Made by a program: the position numbers and the translations under genes. From Streptomyces sp. NBC_01775 (lineage in GTDB: Bacteria; Actinomycetota; Actinomycetes; Streptomycetales; Streptomycetaceae): DNA of 64,000 nt. The stretch spans positions 5,146,001 to 5,210,000 of the forward strand of contig NZ_CP109104.1 of NCBI RefSeq assembly GCF_035917675.1. Direction: 5' to 3'. Of the stretch, positions 17,894 through 25,782 are shown piece after piece. The notes beneath the pieces are model-generated. The model was not told the origin of the DNA, ran no database searches, and was given only the letters and a program-made list of their open reading frames with translations. Position 1 is the stretch's first letter. Each line of letters starts with the position of its first letter.

Positions 17894-18310
17894 ATGAATC
17901 CCACCTTCCGTCTCCGTGCCGCCGTCGCCGGTGTCGTGACCGCAGGACTGCTGAGCGCGGGCGCCGCGACCGCCGTCGCCGCGCCCTCGGCCGGGCACTC
18001 CCCGAAGCCGGCGCCGCAGTCCGCACAGCAGCCGGTGGCCAAGACGAACACCGTCACCGCCGACCACACCAAGGTGAAGCCCTGGGAGCAGTTCCGGCTG
18101 CACGGCAAGGTCACCGGGATCAAGTCCGGGACGACCGTCTACCTCCAGCAGAAGCAGGGCACCAAGTGGCAGACCCTGCCGGGCACTTCCGTGGTCAACC
18201 GCTCCGGCGACTACTCGATCCGCGTCAAGCTCGGGATGAAGGGCAAGCAGCAGGTGCGCACTCTCGTATCCGGCACCCCGTCCAACGCGGTCACGGTGAC
18301 TGTGGGCTGA
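17894..18310 (+). CDS. Small secreted protein with Ig-like beta-sandwich domain
   Basis: This 138-residue protein has a signal peptide (MNPTFRLRAAVAGVVTAGLL, cleavage near AVAAPSA), a Pro/Gln/Ala linker, and a roughly 85-residue all-beta domain (KVKPWEQFRLHGKV, TTVYLQQKQGTKWQTL, RSGDYSIRVKLG). The domain looks like the bacterial Ig/CalX-like modules found in Streptomyces secreted proteins. No catalytic residues are visible, so an adhesive or structural role is likely. The ATG follows CAGGAC by nine bases. Confidence 0.75.
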   Translation: MNPTFRLRAAVAGVVTAGLLSAGAATAVAAPSAGHSPKPAPQSAQQPVAKTNTVTADHTKVKPWEQFRLHGKVTGIKSGTTVYLQQKQGTKWQTLPGTSVVNRSGDYSIRVKLGMKGKQQVRTLVSGTPSNAVTVTVG

Positions 18311-18333
18311 CGGCGGCCCGTTGACGGGAGGGA

Positions 18334-18388
18334 CGGCCCTGAACCGGCCCCGATTCGGCCCCGAATCGGCCCCGAAACGGCCCTGAAG
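18334..18388. repeat. 11-bp tandem repeat, five copies
   Basis: Five consecutive 11-bp units of the form CGGCCCCGAAT. They are flanked by GGGAGGG and CCCTCCC arms, so the array sits in a larger hairpin just after the preceding stop codon. Confidence 0.8.
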
Positions 18389-18591
18389 GGGACGGCCCCT
18401 CCCGTTCGTGCGCCCGTGCCCGGCGCCCTGTCCGGCCTCTGCCCCACGTCTGCGTCCACACCCTGCCCCGGGGTTCCGCCAGCCTCCACGCGACGTCTCC
18501 ATGACGCCCCCGGCAACGGTGTATCTAGCGCCACCCCGAGAAGCGCCTCAGACGGCTGGGGCCCGCCCCGCGCTTCCACGAGATTAGAAAC

Positions 18592-19227
18592 ATGACGATG
18601 ACGCATGGGTACCCGGCTCCGACCGTCTCCGCGACCGCCCGCTCCACGGGGCGCTTCGCCCGCGAGATGGGGTACCTCCTCTCCGGGCTGCCGCTGGGTA
18701 TCGCCGGGTTCGTGGTGATGGTGGTGGGCTTCGCCGTGGGAGTCTCCACCCTCGTGATCATGGTGGGCCTGCCCGTGCTCATCGGGACGCTCTCCGTCGC
18801 CCGCTACCTCGCCAGGGTCGAGTCCCAGCAGATCGAGAGGGTCACCGGTCGCCTGCTGCCGCCGCTGCGCGAGCGCGAGGCCCGTGGCGGCTGGGCCGCG
18901 CTGCTCGACGCGCAGTCCTGGCGCGACCTCCTCCACGCCGTGGTGGCCTTCCCCGTCCGGATCGTCACCTTCTGCATCGCGCTGAGCTGGACCGTCGGCG
19001 GCGTCGGCGGGCTGTTCTACGGCCTGTGGTCCTGGTTCCTGCCGCGCGACGCCGGCAACGACGGAGTGCTGGACCTGGCCCTGGGAATTTCCGGGCGGGG
19101 CCCCGACATCGCCTTCAACACCATCGCCGGCCTCATCCTGCTGGCGACCCTGATCCCCGTCGTACGCGGCCTCACCGCGATGCAGACCGGGCTGGGCCGG
19201 GTCCTGCTGAGGGACGGGCGGCTGTGA
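18592..19227 (+). CDS. Standalone sensor-domain membrane protein
   Basis: This 211-residue protein has hydrophobic segments at about 35-75, 120-150 and 175-195 arranged like the putative sensor domain that is usually fused to Streptomyces histidine kinases (FAREMGYLLSGLPLGIAGFVV, then a DAQSWRDLLHAVVAFPVRI stretch). No kinase domain follows, so it stands alone here. It may act with an unlinked kinase. A 20-bp perfect hairpin terminator follows. Confidence 0.75.
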   Translation: MTMTHGYPAPTVSATARSTGRFAREMGYLLSGLPLGIAGFVVMVVGFAVGVSTLVIMVGLPVLIGTLSVARYLARVESQQIERVTGRLLPPLREREARGGWAALLDAQSWRDLLHAVVAFPVRIVTFCIALSWTVGGVGGLFYGLWSWFLPRDAGNDGVLDLALGISGRGPDIAFNTIAGLILLATLIPVVRGLTAMQTGLGRVLLRDGRL

Positions 19228-19247
19228 GCCACGCAGCGTGAAGCGCG

Positions 19248-19295
19248 CCGACGCGAGGGCGGGGCGGGGGAGACTCCGCCCCGCCCTCGCGTCGG
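19248..19295. terminator. Strong hairpin terminator
   Basis: A perfect 20-bp stem (19248-19267 with 19276-19295) with an eight-base loop lies 20 bp after the sensor-domain gene. Confidence 0.85.
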
Positions 19296-19508
19296 CATGG
19301 GTCGGCATGGGTCGCCATGGGGCGGGTCGAGGCGAGTCGGTGCAGGTCAGCGCCGGGGCGAGGTCGTTCGAGCGGCGGGTGGGCGCCGGTGCTGCCATGC
19401 TGGGCTGACGCCTCCCGGGCGGCCCGTACGCCCGTCGCGTACGCCGCTCACGTCACTCACGTCTCTCAACGTCTCGCACACGACTCGTATGCACGCCGGA
19501 GGAGACCC

Positions 19509-20309
19509 ATGCTGACCACCGATTTCGTTCCTGGCACCCCGGACTGGCTCGATCTGGGAGCGCCGGACGTCGATGCCGCCGTCACCTTCTACTCCAACGT
19601 CTTCGGCTGGACCTTCCAGTCCGCGGGCCCGGAAGCCGGTGGATACGGCTTCTTCCTGCTCGACGGCAAGACCGTGGCCGCAGTGGGTCCGCTCATGGCC
19701 GAAGGCGCCAGCCCCTCCTGGACGGCGTACTTCCACACCAACGACGCCGACGCCACCCGCGCGGACGTCGAGCGGGCGGGCGGTGCCGTGCGGCTGGCCC
19801 CCATGGACGTGTTCACCGCCGGGCGGATGGCTCAGTTCACGGACCCGGCCGGTGCGGACTTCGCCGTATGGCAGCCGGGCGACGTGACCGGTCTGGAGAC
19901 CGTCATGGAGTCGGACGCGCTGTGCTGGACGGAGCTTTACACCACCGACGCGGCGGCGGCGAAGGAGTTCTACCGCTCGGTCTTCTCCTGGCAGTACGAG
20001 GACATGCCGATGGACGCGGGCATCTCCTACACCGTCGTCTCCTCGCCGGGCGGCGGCGCCGAGGGCGACAGCGGGCAGGGCGGCATCATGCAGCTCCCCC
20101 AGGAGAACCTGGACGCGGGGTCGGGCTCGGAGTGGCACCCCTACTTCGGGGTCACCGACTGCGACGCCACCTTCGAGGAGGCCACCCGGGGAGGGGCACG
20201 GTCGCTGATGCCCCCGACCGACGTCCCTGGCGTGGGCCGGCTCGCCATGCTGCTCGACCCTGCGGGGGCTCCCTTCGCCCTCATCAAGGGCGACCCCGAG
20301 ATGACCTGA
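19509..20309 (+). CDS. Two-domain VOC/glyoxalase-family protein
   Basis: This 266-residue protein is made of two VOC modules. The first starts PDWLDLGAPDVDAAVTFYSNVFGW, the second CWTELYTTDAAAAKEFYRSVFSW. Each has the paired beta-alpha-beta-beta-beta units that form a metal site in glyoxalases, dioxygenases and resistance proteins. Streptomyces homologues are often called hydroxylases, but substrate and activity are unknown. GGAGGAG just upstream of the ATG at 19509 gives a clear start; the longer upstream reading is not needed. Confidence 0.85.
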   Translation: MLTTDFVPGTPDWLDLGAPDVDAAVTFYSNVFGWTFQSAGPEAGGYGFFLLDGKTVAAVGPLMAEGASPSWTAYFHTNDADATRADVERAGGAVRLAPMDVFTAGRMAQFTDPAGADFAVWQPGDVTGLETVMESDALCWTELYTTDAAAAKEFYRSVFSWQYEDMPMDAGISYTVVSSPGGGAEGDSGQGGIMQLPQENLDAGSGSEWHPYFGVTDCDATFEEATRGGARSLMPPTDVPGVGRLAMLLDPAGAPFALIKGDPEMT

Positions 20310-20406
20310 GCCCGCCCCCGGGCCTGCGGACGCTGCCACCGCCGCCCCACCCCCACGGCGGTGCCCGGCATCCCTTCCCCGCCGCAACGGTGGCTTGGCC
20401 GGCCGG

Positions 20407-20443
20407 CAACGGCATGCCACCGCCGGTCCGGCGGTGGCATGCC
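20407..20443. terminator. Bidirectional-type hairpin, 18-bp perfect stem
   Basis: 20407-20424 is perfectly complementary to 20426-20443, and TTTTGCC follows. It should form a very stable hairpin with a few bases unpaired at its centre, ending the VOC gene transcript. Confidence 0.85.
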
Positions 20444-20527
20444 GTTTTGCCGGGGTGGCAACAAAGCTTGGGGGAGAGCGGTGGGCGGGCGCAGCATTCC
20501 GCACAGGAATCGATGGGGAGGCCCGCC

Positions 20528-21184
20528 ATGGCAGAGACGGCACAGGAAGACGCGTCCGAGCGCGAGTTCTGGGACGAGCGCTACCGCGAGCGCGAACAGA
20601 TCTGGAGCGGCGAGCCCAACACGCAGCTCGTGAAGGAGGTGGCGGACCTCGCCACCGGCACCGCGCTCGACCTGGGGTGCGGCGAGGGCGGCGACGCCAT
20701 CTGGCTCGCCGGCCGAGGCTGGCAGGTGAAGGCCGTCGACATCTCCGACGTGGCCCTCACGCGCGCGGCGCGGCATGCCGCCGACGCGGGCGTGCGTGAG
20801 CGGATCGTATGGGAGCGGCACGACCTGGGTGCCTCGTTCCCGCAGGGCACCTACGACCTGGTGTCTGCCCAATTCCTGTACTCGCCGGGTGACATGCCGC
20901 GTGAGCGGATCCTGCGGGACGCGGCGGCGGCCGTCGCGCCGGGCGGGGTGCTGCTGATCGTCGGCCACGCGGGCCGGCCCTCCTGGGAAGAGGGTGCGGA
21001 CCACCCTGACGTGCACTTCCCGACGCCCGAGGAGGTGCTGGCGGGGCTGCGGCTGGCGGACGGCGAGTGGGAGGTGTTGCGCGCCGACGAGCACGAGCGC
21101 TTCCAGGACGACCCTGACGGCAGGCCGATGACGCGCACGGACAACGCGGTGCTGGTCCGCCGGAGCGGGGCGGCGGCGAGCTGA
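20528..21184 (+). CDS. Class I SAM-dependent methyltransferase
   Basis: This 218-residue methyltransferase has motif I LDLGCGEGGDAIWLA (SAM-binding glycine loop), an acidic residue in VKAVDISDVAL, and the motif II/III region YDLVSAQFLY and APGGVLLIVGHAG. The N-terminal FWDERYREREQIWSGEPN is like the TehB/thiopurine-methyltransferase-like group that detoxifies small molecules. The target is unknown. GGGGAGG precedes the ATG; a second ATG at 20513 is possible. Confidence 0.88.
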   Translation: MAETAQEDASEREFWDERYREREQIWSGEPNTQLVKEVADLATGTALDLGCGEGGDAIWLAGRGWQVKAVDISDVALTRAARHAADAGVRERIVWERHDLGASFPQGTYDLVSAQFLYSPGDMPRERILRDAAAAVAPGGVLLIVGHAGRPSWEEGADHPDVHFPTPEEVLAGLRLADGEWEVLRADEHERFQDDPDGRPMTRTDNAVLVRRSGAAAS

Positions 21185-21212
21185 GACCGATGCCCCGGGA
21201 CCCGTCCCTCGG

Positions 21213-21236
21213 TATTGGATAGCTCAGTACATAACT
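21213..21236. promoter_or_regulatory. Putative TetR operator A
   Basis: A 24-bp element containing ATTGGATAGCTCAGTACATA lies 16 bp before the tetR start. It matches, at 20 of 24 positions, the element at 22037-22060 in the opposite orientation before the MFS gene. Confidence 0.65.
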
Positions 21237-21251
21237 GTTAGGGTGACGCGC

Positions 21252-21851
21252 ATGGCCAGGCCGCGCATGTTCGACGAGGAGCGGGCTCTGGACGCGGCGA
21301 TGCGCGCCTTCTGGGTGAACGGCTATGAGGCCACCTCCACCCAGGATCTGTGCGAGGCGACCGGTCTGGGGCGCAGCAGCATCTACAACACTTTCACCAG
21401 CAAACACGACCTGTTCCAGCGGGCGTTGGCGCGCTACGTCGACACCATGACCGGCATTCAGCTCGACATTCTGGGAGAGGTGGAACGGCCGCCGCTGGAG
21501 CGGATCGAGGAGCTGTTCGCGAAGGTGATCGACCAGGAGTACGAGTACTGCCGGGACGGCCGGGGCATCGGCTGTCTCACCGTCAACACCACGGTGGAGC
21601 TGGCCGCCAGGGACCCGGAGGTCGAACGGGTGCTGGCGCGGGACCTGGAGGTGCGGCTCGTGGCGCTGCGGGCGGTCATCGAGGAGGGCCGGCGCACCGG
21701 TGACATCACGGGCGACCGCGACCCGGACGCGCTGGCGCGCTTCGTGAACGCCGTCATCGGCGGCATGCGGGTCTCGGGCCAGGGCGGCGCCGGGCGCGCC
21801 GCGTTGGAGGCCATCGCCGCCACGGCCCTCGACGCGCTGCGGAGCCGCTGA
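21252..21851 (+). CDS. TetR-family transcriptional regulator
   Basis: This 199-residue regulator has an N-terminal HTH (MFDEERALDAAMRAFWVNGYEATSTQDLCEATGLGRSSIYNTF, residues ~5-50) and a helical ligand domain containing GIGCLTVNTTVELAARDPEV. The ATG at 21252 gives the usual MARPRMFDE beginning; GTG 21243 is an alternative. It precedes an MFS exporter on the same strand and shares a sequence element with it, so it probably represses both itself and the exporter. Confidence 0.88.
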   Translation: MARPRMFDEERALDAAMRAFWVNGYEATSTQDLCEATGLGRSSIYNTFTSKHDLFQRALARYVDTMTGIQLDILGEVERPPLERIEELFAKVIDQEYEYCRDGRGIGCLTVNTTVELAARDPEVERVLARDLEVRLVALRAVIEEGRRTGDITGDRDPDALARFVNAVIGGMRVSGQGGAGRAALEAIAATALDALRSR

Positions 21852-21905
21852 CCAGCACCAAGCGCCAAGCACCAGCATCAGCACCGCACCACTGCCGCTA
21901 TGAGT

Positions 21906-21940
21906 ACCGGTGCCGGTGCCGGTGCCGGTGCCGGTGCCGA
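21906..21940. repeat. GGTGCC hexanucleotide tandem repeat
   Basis: Five perfect GGTGCC units lie in the 245-bp gap between tetR and the MFS gene. CACCAG-type units in the preceding 40 bp give the region a microsatellite character. No gene is evident. Confidence 0.8.
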
Positions 21941-22036
21941 CGTCGGCGCCAATGCCGGCACCAGTGCCAGCGTCGGCTGGTCACCGCCTGGGGGATGCCG
22001 CACGGGCTCCGGGTCCGTGCGGCTCTCTTACGGCCA

Positions 22037-22060
22037 AATTTTGTACTGATCTTTCCAATA
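22037..22060. promoter_or_regulatory. Putative TetR operator B
   Basis: Read on the minus strand, this element contains TATTGGAAAGATCAGTACAA, a 20 of 24 match to operator A. It is 36 bp before the MFS start codon. Confidence 0.65.
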
Positions 22061-22096
22061 TCGCTGTCCCGTCATTCCGATGCGAGGAGTCACCTC

Positions 22097-23368
22097 ATGC
22101 CGCTCACCGTCTACCTCATGGCCGCGGGGATCTTCTCCATGGTCACGAGCGAGTTCCTGGTCGCGGGGCTCATGCCGCAGATCGCCGACGGACTGGACGT
22201 CACCATTCCGCAGGTCGGCTACCTCGTCACCGCGTTCGCCGCGGCCATGGCCGTCGGCGGTCCGTTCCTGGCCTCGGGAGTCTTGAGAATGCGCCCCAAG
22301 CAGGCGCTGCTGCTGCTGTTCGTGATCTTCCTCGCCGGCAACGTCCTCGCCGCCACCGCGCCCGACTACACCATGATGTTCGTCGCGCGGCTGATCACCG
22401 GGACCGCCTCCGCCGCCTTCCTCGGCACCGCCATCTCCCTCAGCGTGCGGCTGGTGGAGCCCGGACTGCGCGGCCGGGCCGTGTCCGTGGCGCTCAACGG
22501 ACTGATGCTCGGCACGCTGCTCGGGCTGCCGATGTCCACGTTCGTCGGTGAACGGTACGGCTGGCGCGCCGCCTTCTGGGCCGTCAGCGCCCTGACCGTG
22601 CTCGCCGCCGTGCTGACCCTCGCGCGGGTGCCCCGGCTGGAGCGGCAGGAGGGCGCCGGCAGCATCCGCCAGGAGCTGGGCGTCTTCCGCAGCCGCAGGC
22701 TGTGGCTCGTCCTCAGCACGAGCACTCTGATCATCGGCGCGACCTTCTCGGCGTTCAGCTACTTCAACCCGATCTTCACCGAGGTCACCGGCTTCTCCAC
22801 GGGCACCGTCCCGCTGCTGCTCATCGCCTACGGAGCGATGAACCTCCTCGGCAACATCGTCGTCGGGCGCCTCGCCGACCGCCACACCCTCGCCGTCCTG
22901 GTGACCGGGCTGGCGGCCAACGGCGTCTTCCTCGCCGCCTTCGCCCTGTTCGCCGAAACCTCCGTCGGCGCCGTGGTGTTCATGCTCGGCATCGGGCTGG
23001 CCGGCATCACCATGAATCCCGCGATGGCGGCCCGGGTACAGCGGGCGGGCAACACCGGACCGCTGGTCAACACCGTGCACTCGTCCTTCATCACGCTCGG
23101 CATCATCATCGGCTCAGCGCTCGGCGGCGCCGCCATCCCCCACTTCGGCCTCCTGGCCCCCGTATGGATCGGCGTCGCCATGGCCGCCCTGGGCCTGGTG
23201 AGCCTGCTGCCGGAACTGGCGGGCCGCCGGTCGCGGGGGCAGGGGCGGGGGCTGCGGGGGCAGGCGCCGAGCGATGAGTCCGCCGTGGCTCAGGGCCTCG
23301 GCAAGCCGATACGCGTCAGGTCGATGTCGAGAGAGAAGGGCACCGAGACCTTGAGCCGGTCGTGGTAG
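22097..23368 (+). CDS. MFS drug exporter (DHA1, arabinose-efflux/Cmx-like)
   Basis: This 423-residue permease has about 12 membrane segments. FLVAGLMPQIADGLDVTIPQVGYLVTAFA is the usual first pair of helices of DHA1 efflux pumps, and GTAISLSVRLVEPGLRGRA is near motif C/loop 4-5. GAGGAG lies eight bases before the ATG. Control by the preceding TetR is likely. The last 26 codons overlap the convergent Uma2-like gene by 79 bp, and the C-terminal tail after about residue 380 is Arg/Gly-rich and probably cytoplasmic. Confidence 0.9.
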   Translation: MPLTVYLMAAGIFSMVTSEFLVAGLMPQIADGLDVTIPQVGYLVTAFAAAMAVGGPFLASGVLRMRPKQALLLLFVIFLAGNVLAATAPDYTMMFVARLITGTASAAFLGTAISLSVRLVEPGLRGRAVSVALNGLMLGTLLGLPMSTFVGERYGWRAAFWAVSALTVLAAVLTLARVPRLERQEGAGSIRQELGVFRSRRLWLVLSTSTLIIGATFSAFSYFNPIFTEVTGFSTGTVPLLLIAYGAMNLLGNIVVGRLADRHTLAVLVTGLAANGVFLAAFALFAETSVGAVVFMLGIGLAGITMNPAMAARVQRAGNTGPLVNTVHSSFITLGIIIGSALGGAAIPHFGLLAPVWIGVAMAALGLVSLLPELAGRRSRGQGRGLRGQAPSDESAVAQGLGKPIRVRSMSREKGTETLSRSW

Positions 23369-23898
23369 ATGCCCATTGGAGCGTACGTGCGGGTGGCGGG
23401 TTCCAACTCGAAGACGTAGACGACAGCGCGCCCCTCGTCGCTCTCCACACGCCAGAAGTGAGGGATGCCCGCGGCAGCGTACTTGCGGGGTTTTGCGTCA
23501 CGGTCACGGGCCACCGAGTCGGGAGAGACGACCTCCACGGCGAGAACGACATCTTCTGGGTGGTAGGTCGTCTGACCCGCGTCAACGACAGCGCTCGCTC
23601 TCACCACCATGACGTCCGGCTCCGGACGGTTGTGGCGCCCCAAAGTGACGGTCATCTCACGGATCGCCCGAAGCTCTGGTGGTACCTGCTGCATGAGATG
23701 CATCCACAGCAGGCCGATCGCGTACATGTGGAAATTGGCTTGCGGACTCACGAAGACGAGGCTCCCGTCGATCAGCTCCGTGTGGGGCGGAAGGTTGGGG
23801 AGCCGGTCCAGGTCGTCAGAGGTGTACCCGCCCACGGGGGGCCGGGGCCACTGGTGGGCGGGTTCGTCACGCGGGCCGTACTCAGGCTCGCCGCTCAT
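23290..23898 (-). CDS. Uma2-family (DUF820) PD-(D/E)XK nuclease-like protein
   Basis: This 202-residue protein has the Uma2 fold: HTELIDGSLVFVSP, PEPDVMVV (catalytic Asp), LAVEVVSPDS (Glu), and KPRKYAAAGIPHFWRVE (Lys/Tyr). These are the residues of the PD-(D/E)XK nuclease core. Family members are numerous in Streptomyces and cyanobacteria and their role is not settled. GGGAG five bases before the ATG at 23898 supports that start; ATG 23910 is an alternative. Its 3' end overlaps the MFS gene tail by 79 bp. Confidence 0.88.
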   Translation of the reverse strand: MSGEPEYGPRDEPAHQWPRPPVGGYTSDDLDRLPNLPPHTELIDGSLVFVSPQANFHMYAIGLLWMHLMQQVPPELRAIREMTVTLGRHNRPEPDVMVVRASAVVDAGQTTYHPEDVVLAVEVVSPDSVARDRDAKPRKYAAAGIPHFWRVESDEGRAVVYVFELEPATRTYAPMGIYHDRLKVSVPFSLDIDLTRIGLPRP

Positions 23899-23967
23899 TG
23901 CTGCTCCCATGGCCGGGATCCTCGCCAGGGGCCCAGGCTACTGGGAGCCGTATGTGCGGTGCTTCAT

Positions 23968-25677
23968 TCATACGAGTGAGCCGGGCGGGTCCGCCGAGGT
24001 GGCCGCCGGGGCCGGGGCGGGCTCGGGGCCGGAACCGGGCCGGGGTTCGGTCGTCGGCGGAGTGGCGGCGGCGGGCGCTGTCTCGGGCTCCGTTGCGGCG
24101 TTCAGATCGGTGAGCATCTGCTTGCTGAAGCCGAAGAAGTACGTCGCCAGGAAGCCCACGCCGTAGCCAGCGGCCAGGCCCACCGCGTAGATCGCGGCGA
24201 TGGCGCCGAGGCCGTGGTTGCCCTTGAGCAGGGGGAAGAGGGCCCAGCCGGAGGGGCCGATGGCCGTGGAGCCGACCGAGGTTCCCAGTTGGTAGAAGAG
24301 GCCGACGATGCCGCCGCCAAAGGCACCGCCCACGCACGCCGTGATGAAGGGGCGCCCCAGCGGCAGCGAGACGCCGTAGATCAGCGGCTCGCCCACGCCC
24401 AGGAAGCCCGCGGGCAGCGCGGAGCGGATCGTCTTGCGCACCGAGGTGTTGCGGTGCAGGCGGAGGTAGATCGCGACGGCGGCACCGACCTGTCCGGCGC
24501 CCGCCATGGCGAGGATCGGCAGCAGGACGGTGAACCCGTCCTGCTCGATCAGCGTCGTATGGATCGGGATCAGCGCCTGGTGCAGGCCCAGCATGACCAG
24601 CGGGAGGAAGAGCCCGCCCAGGACGAAGCCCGCCGCGGCGCCGCCGTGCTGGAGCAGCCAGTTGGCGAGATGTCCGATGCCGGTGGCGAGCTCGCCGCAC
24701 ACGTACATCAGCCCGAACAGCGTCACCAGGCCCGCCACCAGCACCGTCACGGTCGGCGTGACCAGCACGTCGAGCGCGGTCGGTACGACGCGACGGCACC
24801 CCTTCTCGACGTAGACGGCGAGTAGGGCGGCGAACAGCGCGCCCAGCACGCCGCCCTGGCCCGGCGCCAGCTTCTCGCCGAACGCCGAGACGTCGGCGAC
24901 TCCGGGGAAGACGATCACCGCAGCCGCGGCCCCGCCCAGCACCGGCGTACCGCCGAACTCGCGTGCGGTGTTCAGTCCGACGAAGACCGCGATGAGCGAC
25001 ATGAAGCCGCTCGCGACGGCGGTCAGCGCGGGGGTCAGGGACGGCAGCCAGCCCGCGTTGGTGAGCAGGCCGTTGATGCCCGCGACGATGCCGCAGCCGA
25101 TGAGCGCCGGGATCAGCGGCACGAAGATGTTGGCGATACGGCGCAGCATCAGCTTCACCGGCGTCGCGTTCTTCTCCTTGCGGGCCGCGCGGATCGCGGC
25201 GCCCTCGGCCGCCAGTTCGTCCGCCGTGCTGCCCGCTCCGGCCGTCCCGGTCCGCGATTCGGCCGTCTCCGCTGCTTGTACGAGAGATTCGAACTCGGGG
25301 GTGATCCGCGCGACCTTCCCCGGGCCGAGCACGATCTGGTATGTGTCGTCGTCGACCACCCCCATCACCTGGGGCAGTGCCTTGAGCGGCTCGTCCTGGA
25401 CGAGGGAGCGGTCGGCCAGGCCGAGCCGCATCCGGGTCATGCAGTGGGTGACGGAGGTGACGTTCGCCGCGCCTCCGACGAGGGGGAGGATCGCCTCGGC
25501 GGCCTCACGGCCGGGATTGCCGCCGGCGTTCTTGGAGGCGCCGGTGCTCTTGGGGGTGCTGGTGCTCTTGGGGGTGTCGGTGTTGTCGGGGCTGCCGCTG
25601 TTACCAGGGCTGCCGGTGTTGTCAGGGCCGCCGGTGTTGTCCGGGCCGTCTGTGCTGTCTGTGTGCTCTGTGCTCAT
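23968..25677 (-). CDS. PTS EIIBC permease, probable N-acetylmuramic acid type
   Basis: This 569-residue PTS permease imports and phosphorylates a sugar. An EIIB domain (~residues 55-130) has the phospho-Cys in SVTHCMTRMRLGL. The EIIC domain (~160-520) has about ten membrane segments and the GVGEPLIYGVSLPL substrate loop. The first ~50 residues are an unusual Asp-Asn-Thr-Gly-Pro repeat tail, and the C-terminus is a Pro/Ala/Thr tail. It lies 105 bp after murQ on the same strand, and RpiR comes first, which points to MurNAc (MurP role). No EIIA domain is present, so it must use an EIIA-Glc-type partner. Confidence 0.9.
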   Translation of the reverse strand: MSTEHTDSTDGPDNTGGPDNTGSPGNSGSPDNTDTPKSTSTPKSTGASKNAGGNPGREAAEAILPLVGGAANVTSVTHCMTRMRLGLADRSLVQDEPLKALPQVMGVVDDDTYQIVLGPGKVARITPEFESLVQAAETAESRTGTAGAGSTADELAAEGAAIRAARKEKNATPVKLMLRRIANIFVPLIPALIGCGIVAGINGLLTNAGWLPSLTPALTAVASGFMSLIAVFVGLNTAREFGGTPVLGGAAAAVIVFPGVADVSAFGEKLAPGQGGVLGALFAALLAVYVEKGCRRVVPTALDVLVTPTVTVLVAGLVTLFGLMYVCGELATGIGHLANWLLQHGGAAAGFVLGGLFLPLVMLGLHQALIPIHTTLIEQDGFTVLLPILAMAGAGQVGAAVAIYLRLHRNTSVRKTIRSALPAGFLGVGEPLIYGVSLPLGRPFITACVGGAFGGGIVGLFYQLGTSVGSTAIGPSGWALFPLLKGNHGLGAIAAIYAVGLAAGYGVGFLATYFFGFSKQMLTDLNAATEPETAPAAATPPTTEPRPGSGPEPAPAPAATSADPPGSLV

Positions 25678-25782
25678 GGTGCATTCGCTCTTCTTTGAGT
25701 GGGTGCCATGGTGCGGAGTGGGGGAGTGGAGGGCCCGGCGGACGGGCGCCGGGGTCGGTCTCGGGGTTGGCTGGGATCGGGG

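Noticed and set aside
21903..22049. Small frame beginning MSTGAGAG over the GGTGCC repeat
   Set aside because: It only reads the hexanucleotide repeat; there is no ribosome site.
25261..25300. GATTCGAA sequence that looked like a tRNA T-loop
   Set aside because: It lies inside the PTS coding frame and no cloverleaf can be drawn around it.
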